Assembly: GCA_027035825.1 (NCBI GenBank)
Contig: JALVTX010000274.1
Span: 1-17,409, forward strand
DNA length: 17,409 bases
Direction: 5' to 3'
Source of the DNA: Mariprofundaceae bacterium
GTDB taxonomy: Bacteria; Pseudomonadota; Zetaproteobacteria; Mariprofundales; Mariprofundaceae
A program made the position numbers and the translations under genes. The notes beneath the pieces were generated by a model that was given only the letters and a program-made list of their open reading frames with translations, was not told the origin of the DNA and did not search any database. This document shows, in pieces, positions 1 to 8,048 of this stretch; the stretch's first letter is position 1; every line of letters begins with the position of its first letter.

Positions 1-200
1 CGATCCTCGAACTCCTTCAGCCGATGGTCGAAGGCGATGATCTCGGAAGGGCAGACGAAGGTGAAGTCCAGCGGGTAGAAGAACAGCACCACGTACTGGC
101 CGCGATAGTCGGAGAGCTTGAAGTCCTCCTTGAAGGAATTGTCGCCCATCACGGCGGTGGCCGTGAAATCCGGCGCTTCTTTGGTCACAAGCACGCTCAT
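1..200 (-). CDS. 2-Cys peroxiredoxin (AhpC/TSA family), N-terminal part
   Basis: This is a thiol peroxidase of the AhpC/TSA family, which reduces hydrogen peroxide and organic peroxides in the cytoplasm. Only about 66 N-terminal residues are present; the gene runs off the left edge. The translation begins MSVLVTKEAPDFTATAV, then shows the family pattern KLSDYRGQYVVLFFYPLDFTFVCP. Cys50 in FTFVCP is the peroxidatic cysteine. The resolving cysteine would lie outside the window, so the typical 2-Cys assignment is inferred from the N-terminal motif. The ATG at 200 is preceded on the minus strand by AAGGAG at good spacing, which supports this start. It is transcribed divergently from gloB across about 130 bp in which I see no convincing promoter or operator. 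Confidence 0.93.
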   Translation of the reverse strand, partial: MSVLVTKEAPDFTATAVMGDNSFKEDFKLSDYRGQYVVLFFYPLDFTFVCPSEIIAFDHRLKEFED

Positions 201-327
201 TTGTTCACACTCCTTGAAATTTGATGAATCGGGAAAGCAAGCATAGCCCTCCCCGTCGCGTTTTGCACCATTGGGGCTGTGAGGGTTTGCTTTGTTCAGG
301 CGCGGGGTTGGGCGTATGCTTGGTTGC

Positions 328-1110
328 ATGTGTTCTTATCGGCATGAGCAATTCACCGTCCACCAGCTCCCGGCGTTGCGGGACAACTACATCTACCTCA
401 TCGAGAGCGGCGATGCGCTGGCGTGCGTGGACCCTGCCGAGGACGCCCCGGTCAACCGCGCCTGCAAGAAACTGGCGCGCGGACTCACGCACATCCTCAA
501 CACCCATCACCACTGGGATCACACGGACGCCAACCTGGCGCTGAAGGCGCGTCATGGCTGTGAAATCGTGGGGTTTGCCGGCGATGCCGAGCGCATCCCG
601 GGGCTCGATCGCGGCGTGGGTGAGGGGGAGGTCGTGGCCCTGGGTGACATCGGGGTGCGGGTCATGGTCACGCCCGGGCACACGCGCGGTCACGTTTGCT
701 ATCTGATTGACGATGCGTTGTTCTGCGGCGACACCCTCTTTGGCGCCGGCTGCGGCAGGCTCTTCGAAGGCACGCCCGAAATGATGTGGAACAGCCTTGA
801 AAAACTGATGCGACTGCCCGAGGAAACAAGGATTTATTGCGCGCACGAATACACGGTCAACAACCTGGAGTTCTGCATGGCCAGGGTCTCGGACGACGAG
901 CGCATCCGAAGCAGACTGGAACGAGCGCGCAAACTGCGGGAGTGCGGCGAGCCCACGGTTCCGTTCACGATGGGGGAGGAGATGCGAACCAACCCCATGC
1001 TGTTGCCGGCAGACAGCAAGTTCCGCCGGCGCTTTGCCGCCACGCATGGCCTGCCCCCCGATCCCCTGAGCGTGTTCACGCACATCCGTCGCATGCGGGA
1101 TGCGTGGTGA
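328..1110 (+). CDS. gloB: Hydroxyacylglutathione hydrolase (glyoxalase II)
   Basis: Glyoxalase II hydrolyses S-D-lactoylglutathione to D-lactate and glutathione, the second step of cytoplasmic methylglyoxal detoxification. The protein is a metallo-beta-lactamase-fold hydrolase of about 260 residues. It shows the family N-terminus LPALRDNYIYLIE, the binuclear metal motif THHHWDH (residues 59-65), a histidine in TPGHTRGH (His118), FCGDTLF with Asp135, and CAHEYT with His173. The C-terminal helical domain ends in FTHIRRMRD, typical of the family. I chose ATG 328 because it leaves only a short lead before the conserved LPALRDNY. An in-frame TTG at 292 and ATG at 316 would add residues with no family counterpart. 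The gene converges on the permease gene with 7 bp between their ends. Confidence 0.95.
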   Translation: MCSYRHEQFTVHQLPALRDNYIYLIESGDALACVDPAEDAPVNRACKKLARGLTHILNTHHHWDHTDANLALKARHGCEIVGFAGDAERIPGLDRGVGEGEVVALGDIGVRVMVTPGHTRGHVCYLIDDALFCGDTLFGAGCGRLFEGTPEMMWNSLEKLMRLPEETRIYCAHEYTVNNLEFCMARVSDDERIRSRLERARKLRECGEPTVPFTMGEEMRTNPMLLPADSKFRRRFAATHGLPPDPLSVFTHIRRMRDAW

Positions 1111-1117
1111 CGGGTTG

Positions 1118-2422
1118 TCAGGCTCTCTGGGAACCCTTGAAGCGCAGGAAGACGGCGAACGCGGCTCCAATGACGCCGTAGGCCGCCAGCGAAAATGCCA
1201 GGGCCGGCGGATCGTGCCTGGCCAGGTAAAGCAGCAGCAGCGCCACCGTGGCCAGCATCAGCAGGATGCCCGCCACGATGGGAACCACGGCGGATTGCGT
1301 CACGGCCCTGAGCTTCAGGTTGGCCACGCACACGGCGATGGAAACCAGCAGGAAGGTGAGGCTGGAGAAGGAGGCGATCAGTTCCAGCCCGCCGAGCGTG
1401 GTGAGCAGCTCCGCCAACAGCACGATGACGATGGCGGCCGATGCGGGCGCGCCGGCCCGGTTGCGGAAGGAAAAGGCCCGCGGAGCCAGGGTGTCATGCG
1501 CCATTTCCCAGGCCATCTGGCTGGCCCCGAAGATGGTGGCATTGATCGCGGATGACGTGGCCAGCATGGCGGCGATGTCCACCAGCACCACGCCCGCGTG
1601 GCCGATGATGGGCTTGGCCACCACGGCCAGCGCGTATTCCTCGGCGGCATGGATGGCGGCTGCGTCGAGGTTGCCGACGGAAATGAAGGCAATGCCGATG
1701 TAGATGCAGGAGGTGATGGCGATGGCGCCGAACACGCCGCGCGGGACGTCGCGCTCGGGGCGCCGCGCTTCGCAGACGGCGTTGGTGATGAGCTGGAAGC
1801 CTTCGTACGCCACGAAAATCACCGCGCCGCCCAGCAAAACCGAATCCAGCCCGTGATCCAGGAAGGGGTGATAGCGCGCCGGATCCACGGTGAACAGGCC
1901 GACGATGAACAGGGCGGCCAGGAGCGCGATCTTGGCATAGACGGCGATGTCCTCGGCCTTGCCCATCCGGCCCGCGCCCGCCATGTTGATGAAAAGGAAC
2001 AGCAGCAGGCTGGCCGAGGAGAGCAGCCAGCGCGCGGCGGGGTGCGCGTCCAGACCGAACAGGTGGGCGGCATAGGCGCCGAACGTGAAGGCATACAGGG
2101 CCAGCGTGCCAATGTATCCGACCACCACCGTCCAGCCCGCCACGCCGGCAATGGCCGGGGTCTGCGGAAAGGCCCGCTCCAGGTAGGTGAAGCTCGCGCC
2201 ATCGCTGTGGAAGGCCAGCGCCAGCCGCACATAGCTGTAGCCTGCCGTGGCCGCGATGAGGCTGCCGACAAGGAAGGCCAGCGGGGCGGCGTTCCCGCTG
2301 ATGTCCACGGCCAGCCCCAGGATGGAAAAGATGCCGCCGCCGATCATGCCGCCGACGCCAATGGCGATCAGCTCCTTCAGGCCCAGTTCCCGTGTCGCGG
2401 CGGGGTGATGTGCTTCTTGCAT
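1118..2422 (-). CDS. APC-superfamily amino acid permease
   Basis: This is an inner-membrane transporter of the amino acid-polyamine-organocation (APC) superfamily, 434 residues. The N-terminus reads ELGLKELIAIGVGGMIGGGI; this GxG-rich first helix is the APC substrate and cation-binding signature. Long hydrophobic stretches follow along the whole length, consistent with about 12 membrane segments. The substrate cannot be read from the sequence. The ATG at 2422 (MQEAHHPAATRELGLKEL) gives a normal short cytoplasmic tail. The frame stays open far upstream, but that stretch is antisense to queG and has no transporter-like sequence. The Shine-Dalgarno signal before 2422 is weak. The gene is divergent from queG and convergent with gloB. 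Confidence 0.88.
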   Translation of the reverse strand: MQEAHHPAATRELGLKELIAIGVGGMIGGGIFSILGLAVDISGNAAPLAFLVGSLIAATAGYSYVRLALAFHSDGASFTYLERAFPQTPAIAGVAGWTVVVGYIGTLALYAFTFGAYAAHLFGLDAHPAARWLLSSASLLLFLFINMAGAGRMGKAEDIAVYAKIALLAALFIVGLFTVDPARYHPFLDHGLDSVLLGGAVIFVAYEGFQLITNAVCEARRPERDVPRGVFGAIAITSCIYIGIAFISVGNLDAAAIHAAEEYALAVVAKPIIGHAGVVLVDIAAMLATSSAINATIFGASQMAWEMAHDTLAPRAFSFRNRAGAPASAAIVIVLLAELLTTLGGLELIASFSSLTFLLVSIAVCVANLKLRAVTQSAVVPIVAGILLMLATVALLLLYLARHDPPALAFSLAAYGVIGAAFAVFLRFKGSQRA

Positions 2423-2508
2423 ATGTTCATCATAGTTTCTGTGCGCTCCAGGGGCCAAGCCATTCTGCTCCCATGACTTTCCGCCACGCGCCGTCCAGAG
2501 TTTCCCGC

Positions 2509-3714
2509 ATGCGGGCCGACGCTGACAACCAGTTGAAGGAGCGTATCCGCGCCCTGGCGCGTGCACACGGGTTCGATTCATGCCATTTCTCCCGTCCCGT
2601 CGTGGATGCGAAATTCGTCGCGCGCTTCCGCGAATGGCTGGCTGGAAATTACCAGGGCGAGATGCACTGGATGGCCGAGGACAGCCGCGTGGCCAGGCGC
2701 ATGAACCCGGCCTCGATGCTGGAGGGCGTGGGCACGGTGCTCTCGTTGGCCATGCGCTATTCGCCGCCGGCGTATTCGCTGGCGGTGGCCGAGGCCGCCA
2801 GGAGCAGGGGGGTGATCGCGGCCTATGCGCACGGCGACGACTACCATGACGTGATGAAGAAGCGCCTGAAGCGGTTGGCGCGCGCGCTGGACGAGACCCT
2901 GGGCCGACACGACCAGCGCGTATATGTGGACACGGCGCCGGTGCTGGAGCATGCACTGGCCGAATCCTCGGGGCTGGGCTGGCAGGGCAAGCACTCGCTG
3001 AGCATTCAGCGCGGGACGGGCTCATGGTTCCTGCTGGGCGAGATATTCACGACGGCCGGGATCGAGCCGGATGCGCCCGCCCCCAACCATTGCGGCACAT
3101 GCGTGGCCTGCATGGACATCTGCCCGACGCGTGCCATTGTCGCTCCCTACATCGTGGACGCGCGCCGTTGCATCTCCTACCTGACCATCGAGCACCGGGG
3201 CGTCATCCCTCGCGAGCTGCGCCCATTGATAGGCAACCGCGTGTTCGGCTGCGACGATTGCCAGCTGGTTTGCCCGTGGAACCGGCATGCCAAGCGTCCC
3301 GAGCCCGATCTCCTGCATCCGCGAGGGGAGAATGTGCTTCCGCCGCTTGCTAGCCTGCTGGCGCTGGACGAGGCGACCTTCCGGCAACGTTTTCGCAAGT
3401 CGCCGGTGCGCCGGACGGGACGCGCGGGGCTGGTGCGCAATGCCTGCATCGCCGCCGGCAACAGCGGCGATCTGCGTTTGCTGGAGGCGCTGGCGCCGCT
3501 GCTGGAGGATGATTCGGCGCTGGTGCGCCTGCACGCGGCCTGGGCGGTGGGGCGGCTGGGCAGGCGGGCCGTTGAAGGCATGGCCGAGGAGGCTGGCGAA
3601 GGGAACGCGGCAGACCGGGCGCTGGCCCTGCTCGAGGCGTGCGGGAAGCGCGAGACCGATGACAAAGCGCTTGAAGAAATATCCCTATCCATTGATTATA
3701 TAAGGAGAATATAA
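2509..3714 (+). CDS. queG: Epoxyqueuosine reductase
   Basis: QueG is a cobalamin- and iron-sulfur-dependent enzyme that reduces epoxyqueuosine to queuosine in tRNA, the last step of queuosine synthesis. The protein shows GEMHWM near the N-terminus, VDTAPVLEHA with the putative proton donor Asp141, and two 4Fe-4S clusters. The cysteines are at 195, 198, 201 and 205 (CGTCVACMDICP) and at 221, 248, 251 and 255 (CDDCQLVCPWN). The C-terminus carries HEAT-like repeats (LVRNACIAAGN, LVRLHAAWAVGRLG) as in the longer QueG forms. Numbering uses ATG 2509, which matches the short family lead before NQLKERIRALARAHGF. An in-frame ATG at 2473 would add 12 residues and cannot be excluded, since neither start has a strong ribosome site. 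It is the first gene of a four-gene operon; gph starts 5 bp after its stop. Confidence 0.93.
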   Translation: MRADADNQLKERIRALARAHGFDSCHFSRPVVDAKFVARFREWLAGNYQGEMHWMAEDSRVARRMNPASMLEGVGTVLSLAMRYSPPAYSLAVAEAARSRGVIAAYAHGDDYHDVMKKRLKRLARALDETLGRHDQRVYVDTAPVLEHALAESSGLGWQGKHSLSIQRGTGSWFLLGEIFTTAGIEPDAPAPNHCGTCVACMDICPTRAIVAPYIVDARRCISYLTIEHRGVIPRELRPLIGNRVFGCDDCQLVCPWNRHAKRPEPDLLHPRGENVLPPLASLLALDEATFRQRFRKSPVRRTGRAGLVRNACIAAGNSGDLRLLEALAPLLEDDSALVRLHAAWAVGRLGRRAVEGMAEEAGEGNAADRALALLEACGKRETDDKALEEISLSIDYIRRI

Positions 3715-3719
3715 AGGAT

Positions 3720-4388
3720 ATGAGCAGCCCCAAGGCATTCATTTTCGATCTCGACGGAACGCTGGTGGATGCGTTGCCGGACATCCGCGCCAACATCAAC
3801 CGGGCGCTGGCCTCGCTCGGCTACGAGCTACAGCTCAGTCTGGAAGAGACGCGCCCGCACGTGGGCGGAGGGGCGCAGAAACTCGCCGCCAGCGTCCTGG
3901 GCAAGCCGATGGACGATCCGGACACGATGGCTCTGTACCATGCCTTTGCCGACATCTACGCCAGGCATCCGGCCGAGTTCAGCTGTCCGTTCCCGGGCGT
4001 GGTCGAGACGCTGGAGACGCTTGCGGACCGCGGCCTGCCGATGGCCTGCGTCACCGCCAAGCCCGCCAAGGCGCGCGTGGCGGTGCTCAAGTCGCTGAAC
4101 CTGGATCGATTCCTGACCCTGGCGCTGTCGCCGGAGGACGGCCATGCCAAGAAGCCCGCGCCGGACATGCTGCTCGCCTGTTGCCGGGCGATGGGCGTGT
4201 CGCCCATGGAGACGGTGATGGTGGGGGACACGCGTTTCGATATCGAGGCCGGTTTCAATGCCGGCTGCCATACCGTGGCCTGGTGCGCGCACGGCTACCA
4301 GCCGCTGCCGGAGGAATTCCAAGGCCGCGTGATGCGTCTGGAACGCTTTGGCGACCTGCTTCGCTTGCTGGACGAGGAGGGGGGATGA
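3720..4388 (+). CDS. gph: Phosphoglycolate phosphatase (HAD superfamily)
   Basis: This is a 222-residue HAD phosphatase of the Gph type, which hydrolyses 2-phosphoglycolate produced by DNA repair or by RuBisCO oxygenation. All four HAD motifs are visible. Motif I is FDLDGTLVD with Asp10 (nucleophile) and Asp12, motif II is Thr112 in CVTAKP, motif III is Lys145 in KKPAPD, and motif IV is VGDTRFD with Asp170 and Asp174. The cap domain lies between residues about 17 and 90. Length and motif spacing are normal for Gph, although related HAD phosphatases of other specificity share these motifs. The ATG lies just after queG. The TGA overlaps the ATG of thiE as ATGA, suggesting translational coupling. 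Confidence 0.88.
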   Translation: MSSPKAFIFDLDGTLVDALPDIRANINRALASLGYELQLSLEETRPHVGGGAQKLAASVLGKPMDDPDTMALYHAFADIYARHPAEFSCPFPGVVETLETLADRGLPMACVTAKPAKARVAVLKSLNLDRFLTLALSPEDGHAKKPAPDMLLACCRAMGVSPMETVMVGDTRFDIEAGFNAGCHTVAWCAHGYQPLPEEFQGRVMRLERFGDLLRLLDEEGG

Positions 4389-5062
4389 GCAAGCGGCGAC
4401 TTGAGGGCATCTACGGCATCCTGCCTCCCGACTTGCCGCTGGCGCGGATGCTGGAACTGGCGGAGGCGGCGCTGGCGGGCGGCGTGCGCATCCTGCAACT
4501 GCGGGACAAGAAACAGGGCTTCAAGCGGGCCTTGAAGCGGGCGAGGCGGCTGGCCGAGATGGTTCGGGCGCACAATGCGTTGCTCATCGTCAACGACCGC
4601 CCGCAGCTGGCCCTGGAATCCGGCGCCGATGGCGTGCACCTGGGCCGATCGGACATGCCGAAGAGCCTTGTCACGTTGCGCGCGGAGTTGCGCGCGGAAT
4701 CGCCTCCTTCGGGGGGCAAGGAGCTGATCATCGGCGTCTCCTGCCAGGGTGACGCGGCATTTGCGCGCCACGTGCTGGATGAAGGCGCGGATTACGTGTC
4801 CTTCGGGGCCGTCTTCCCGAGCCAGACCAAGCGGGAGGCCGCGCCCATCGGCCTGCCGCGCCTGGCCAAGGCGCGCAAGCTGTTCCCGGATGCGAACATC
4901 TGCGCCATCGGCGGCATCACGCTGGAAGCCCTGCCGGCGGTGCGGCGGGCGGGCGCGGACTGCGCGGCGGTGAGCAGGGCGCTGTTCGCTTCCTCCGATG
5001 TCGTGGATTGCGCCCGACGCATGACCGCGGCCTGGCGCGAGGCTGCCATGCTCGCTTCGTGA
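4385..5062 (+). CDS. thiE: Thiamine-phosphate synthase
   Basis: ThiE joins the thiazole phosphate and HMP pyrophosphate units to give thiamine phosphate. The 225-residue TIM-barrel protein has the family motifs in order: QLRDK (38-42), VNDR with Asn70/Asp71, DGVHLG (82-87), GVSC (117-120), SFGAVFPSQTK (139-149) and AIGGI (174-178, phosphate binding). The ATG overlaps the gph stop by 4 bp (ATGA), and the TGA is overlapped or closely followed by the acyltransferase start. ThiD, which makes its HMP-PP substrate, is encoded separately near the right end of the window. No TPP riboswitch is recognisable upstream of the operon. Confidence 0.94.
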   Translation: MSKRRLEGIYGILPPDLPLARMLELAEAALAGGVRILQLRDKKQGFKRALKRARRLAEMVRAHNALLIVNDRPQLALESGADGVHLGRSDMPKSLVTLRAELRAESPPSGGKELIIGVSCQGDAAFARHVLDEGADYVSFGAVFPSQTKREAAPIGLPRLAKARKLFPDANICAIGGITLEALPAVRRAGADCAAVSRALFASSDVVDCARRMTAAWREAAMLAS

Positions 5063-5076
5063 GGGACGGCACGGGT

Positions 5077-5712
5077 GTGAAGGCCACGGGCAGGGAGACG
5101 AAGCGGGCGGCGCGTGGCCCCAACCGCTTCCTGCGCGCCATTGATCGCGCCTGGTGCCGCCTCTGGCAGCGTTTGGAAGGGCCGGTTCATGCGCTGCCGG
5201 ACGGGCCGCTCATCCTGGTCGGCAATCATCGTTCCGGCGTGGATCCTCTTTTGGTTCAGGCCTCGGTCAACCGCCCGCTGTGCTTCCTGATGGCGCGGGA
5301 GCACTACCAGTCCATGTGGTATCTGCGCTGGCTGCTCGATGCCTGCGGCGTGATTCCGGTCAACCCTGGCGGCGCCAACCGGCATGCGCTGGCCGAGGCC
5401 ATCGAGGCCGTCCGTGATGGCAATGCGCTCTGCCTGTTTCCGGAAGGGGAGGCCAATCCGGCCGTGCCGCTCAAGCGGATGCTGCCCGGCGCCATCGTGA
5501 TTGCGATGGAAACCGGAGCTCCCATCATTCCCTTTCGCGTCACCGGCGCCTGGCCGTACGACCACGCGCACATGTGGCGCCCTTTCTTTTGCCGCGGAAG
5601 GGGGCGGGTGCGCTTTGGCGAGCCGATGCGGTTGCCCGAGGGACTGGCCGACCGGCAGGACATCCGCCGACAGGTCCAGGCCATGCGCGAGGCGATCCGC
5701 GCCATCCGATAG
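5077..5712 (+). CDS. PlsC-like 1-acylglycerol-3-phosphate acyltransferase
   Basis: This is a membrane-associated glycerolipid acyltransferase of the PlsC/LPLAT family, which transfers acyl groups onto lysophosphatidic acid or a related acceptor. The catalytic HX4D motif is NHRSGVDP (His51, Asp56). The acceptor-binding block FPEGE lies at 121-125, followed by MLPGAIVIAMETGAPIIPFRVTG, the usual third and fourth motifs. The start is uncertain. GTG 5077 has GAGGGA about 9 nt upstream and gives 211 residues; GTG 5059 overlaps the thiE stop as GTGA and would add 6 residues. It is the last gene of the queG-gph-thiE operon. It is shorter than many PlsC proteins and lacks an obvious N-terminal membrane helix. 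The precise acceptor is not deducible. Confidence 0.83.
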   Translation: MKATGRETKRAARGPNRFLRAIDRAWCRLWQRLEGPVHALPDGPLILVGNHRSGVDPLLVQASVNRPLCFLMAREHYQSMWYLRWLLDACGVIPVNPGGANRHALAEAIEAVRDGNALCLFPEGEANPAVPLKRMLPGAIVIAMETGAPIIPFRVTGAWPYDHAHMWRPFFCRGRGRVRFGEPMRLPEGLADRQDIRRQVQAMREAIRAIR

Positions 5713-5732
5713 CAAGGAAGGGATAACCCGCG

Positions 5733-6830
5733 TTATTCCCGCCCCAGACGCATCGCGAAATCCTCGGGAAACACCGCGTTGGCCAGCGCTTCCTCGTATT
5801 CCACCAGGTCGCTCTCCACCAGTTGTTGCAGGTGCTGATCGAAGGTCTGACTGCCATAGAGGGTGTGACCTTCCTCCATGGCGCGGGGAATCTCGCGCCA
5901 GCGATCGGGATCGAGGATGAAGTGCTTGATGACTGAGTTGCGGATCATGATCTCCAGCGCCACGATGCGCCCCTTGCCGTTCTTCAGCGGCAGCAGCTTC
6001 TGCACGATGATGGCGCGCAGGTTCTCGGCCAGGCGCTCCCGGATGGCTTCCTGCTCATCCAGCCCGAAGGCCGACATCACGCGTTGCATGGTGCCGATGG
6101 CCGTCGTGGCATGCACGGTGGCCATCACCAGGTGGCCGGTCTCGGCCGCCTGGAGAGCGGACTGAATCACCTGCCGGTCGCGTGCCTCGCCAACCACGAT
6201 GATGTCGGGGGTTTCGCGCATGGCGTCGTTCAGCCCCTGGGCGTAATCCCCCACGTCGCGCCCCAGTTCGCGTTGGCAGACCGTGCCCTTCTTGGTCGTG
6301 CTGTAGCGGAACTCGATGGGATCCTCGATGGTCACCACGTGAACGGGCTTGTGCTCGATGATGTAGTCCGTCATCGCCGCCAGTGTCGTGCTCTTGCCGG
6401 AGCCGGTGGCGCCGGCCATCAGGATCAGGCCGTTGCGGTAGCCGGCAATCTCGCGGATGACCGGCGGCAGGCGCAGCTCCCCGAACTCGGGAATGTTCAT
6501 CGGCAAGATGCGGGCGACGATGCCGAAATTGTTGTGCGTGCGCATCACGTGAACGCGGAAATGCGCCACGTTCTCCAGCGAATAGTGGAAATCCAGGTTC
6601 TGGATGTTTTCCAGCTCCGGCACGTTGGCCAGCCTGCGGGTGAGGTGGCGGATCATGTCCAGCACCTGTTCGCGGGATTGCGGCGGCACCTTGTCCGGCG
6701 AGATGGTCACGATGGTGCCGTGGATGCGCATGCGAACCCGGTCGTCCGTCCGCACCAAGAGGTCGGAGGCCTGGTGCTTGTGCGCGGCCAGCAGCAGGTC
6801 GTCGATCATGTGCCAGTCAGCGTTTGCCAT
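5733..6830 (-). CDS. Third PilT-family ATPase (divergent paralogue)
   Basis: This is a 365-residue secretion-ATPase-superfamily protein of the PilT branch, a cytoplasmic hexameric motor for type IV pilus retraction. It shows ASDLLVRTDDRVRMRIHG at the N-terminus, Walker A GATGSGKST (140-148), the Asp box TIEDPIEF, Walker B DIIVVGEARD, and the His box AAETGHLVMATVHA. It is clearly less similar to classical PilT than the gene at 8049: the C-terminus lacks the usual PilT/PilU endings and residues 66-80 contain an extra charged segment. The start at 6830 has AGGAG 5 nt upstream. It is the third of three same-strand paralogues, 28 bp after pilU, so probably co-transcribed. It converges on the acyltransferase gene with a 20-bp gap. 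Confidence 0.88.
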   Translation of the reverse strand: MANADWHMIDDLLLAAHKHQASDLLVRTDDRVRMRIHGTIVTISPDKVPPQSREQVLDMIRHLTRRLANVPELENIQNLDFHYSLENVAHFRVHVMRTHNNFGIVARILPMNIPEFGELRLPPVIREIAGYRNGLILMAGATGSGKSTTLAAMTDYIIEHKPVHVVTIEDPIEFRYSTTKKGTVCQRELGRDVGDYAQGLNDAMRETPDIIVVGEARDRQVIQSALQAAETGHLVMATVHATTAIGTMQRVMSAFGLDEQEAIRERLAENLRAIIVQKLLPLKNGKGRIVALEIMIRNSVIKHFILDPDRWREIPRAMEEGHTLYGSQTFDQHLQQLVESDLVEYEEALANAVFPEDFAMRLGRE

Positions 6831-6858
6831 CGAAACTCCTTTCTCCCGTCACCCGGGG

Positions 6859-8016
6859 TCAGATCTTCAGTTCGCTTGAGTCTCCGCCAAACTTTTCAAG
6901 CCGTGAACGCTCATCGTCGTTGCCTCCCTCCAGCTTGGCCATCTTGATCTTCAGGCGCAGGTCGTTGATGGCATCGGCATGGCGCAGCGCCTCTTCCTCG
7001 GTGATGCGGCCTTCCTTCCACAATTGGAGCAGGTGTTGATCGAAGGTCTGCATGCCATATTGCTTGCCTTCGGCCATGGCCTCCTTGATGGTCGCGATGT
7101 CGCTCTTCATGATGAGGTCGCTGATGCGCGGCGTGTTGATCATGATCTCGATGGCAGGGGTGCGCTTGCCGTCGGTGGTGCGCACCAGCCGCTGGGAGAG
7201 CACCGCGCGCAGGTTCAGGGCCAGGTTCAGCACCACCTGCTCGTGCATTTCCTGCGGGAAGAAGTTGATGATGCGCTCCATGGCCTGGTTGGCGTTGTTG
7301 GCGTGTAGCGTGGACAGGCACAGGTGGCCGGTCTCGGCAAACTCGAGCGCATGCTCCATCGTCTGCCGGTCGCGGATCTCACCAATCAGGATCACGTCCG
7401 GCGCCTGCCGCAGGGTGTTCTTCAGCGCCGCCTCGTATTCCAGCGTGTCCGTGCCGACCTCGCGCTGCGTCACCACGCACTTCTTGTGCGGATGCACGAA
7501 CTCGATGGGATCTTCGATGGTGATGATGTGACCGGCCTGGTTGCTGTTGCGCCAGTCAATCATCGCCGCCAGCGAGGTGGATTTGCCCGATCCGGTGGCG
7601 CCGACCATGATGACAAGACCGCGCTTGCTCATGGAGACGTCCTTGAACACTTCCGGCAAGCCGAGCTCGTCAATGGTGGGAATCTGGGTCTTGATCTGGC
7701 GGATGACCATGCCGACATTGCCGCGCTGGCGGAAGATGTTGACGCGGAACCGGCCGAGGTCAGGGTAGGAGAGAGCGAGGTTCATCTCGTAGGTTTCCGC
7801 GAACTGGGCGCGCTGCTTCTCGCTCATCACCGAGTTGGCCAGCTGCTCGCACTGCACGGCATTCAGCGGCGGCTGCTTGGTGGGATAGACGATGCCATTG
7901 ATGCGAAAGGCAGGGGGCATGTCTGCCGTGATGTAGATGTCCGACGCATCCTTTTTCACCATCACCATCAGCAGTTGCTTGACGGTGGTTTTCTGGACGG
8001 GTTCCTGTGCGCTCAT
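6859..8016 (-). CDS. pilU: PilU-type twitching motility ATPase
   Basis: PilU is the accessory retraction ATPase that works with PilT on type IV pili. The 385-residue protein has ASDIYITADMPPAFRING, Walker A GATGSGKST (139-147), TIEDPIEFVH, Walker B DVILIGEIRD, and AETGHLCLSTLHANNANQAMERIINFFP. This last wording, with the tail HADAINDLRLKIK, is characteristic of PilU rather than PilT. Its length fits PilU (about 380). ATG 8016 is preceded by AGGAG. It follows pilT by 32 bp on the same strand, the standard pilT-pilU order. Confidence 0.94.
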   Translation of the reverse strand: MSAQEPVQKTTVKQLLMVMVKKDASDIYITADMPPAFRINGIVYPTKQPPLNAVQCEQLANSVMSEKQRAQFAETYEMNLALSYPDLGRFRVNIFRQRGNVGMVIRQIKTQIPTIDELGLPEVFKDVSMSKRGLVIMVGATGSGKSTSLAAMIDWRNSNQAGHIITIEDPIEFVHPHKKCVVTQREVGTDTLEYEAALKNTLRQAPDVILIGEIRDRQTMEHALEFAETGHLCLSTLHANNANQAMERIINFFPQEMHEQVVLNLALNLRAVLSQRLVRTTDGKRTPAIEIMINTPRISDLIMKSDIATIKEAMAEGKQYGMQTFDQHLLQLWKEGRITEEEALRHADAINDLRLKIKMAKLEGGNDDERSRLEKFGGDSSELKI

Positions 8017-8048
8017 CGCCTGCTCCTGTCAGCCTGGATTGTGGCGTG

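Noticed and set aside
1118..3025. Much longer open frame for the permease, reaching into queG
   Set aside because: The extra residues are antisense to queG, arginine- and proline-rich, and unlike any transporter. The family N-terminus fits ATG 2422.
3715..4384. TPP riboswitch before thiE or thiD
   Set aside because: thiE overlaps gph, and the thiD leader is too short. No TPP aptamer motifs are visible.
5719..5742. Inverted repeat GGGATAAC / GTTATTCCC between the acyltransferase and the third pilT gene
   Set aside because: The stem has a bulge and no T-tract on either strand, and it includes the stop codon. I would not call it a terminator.
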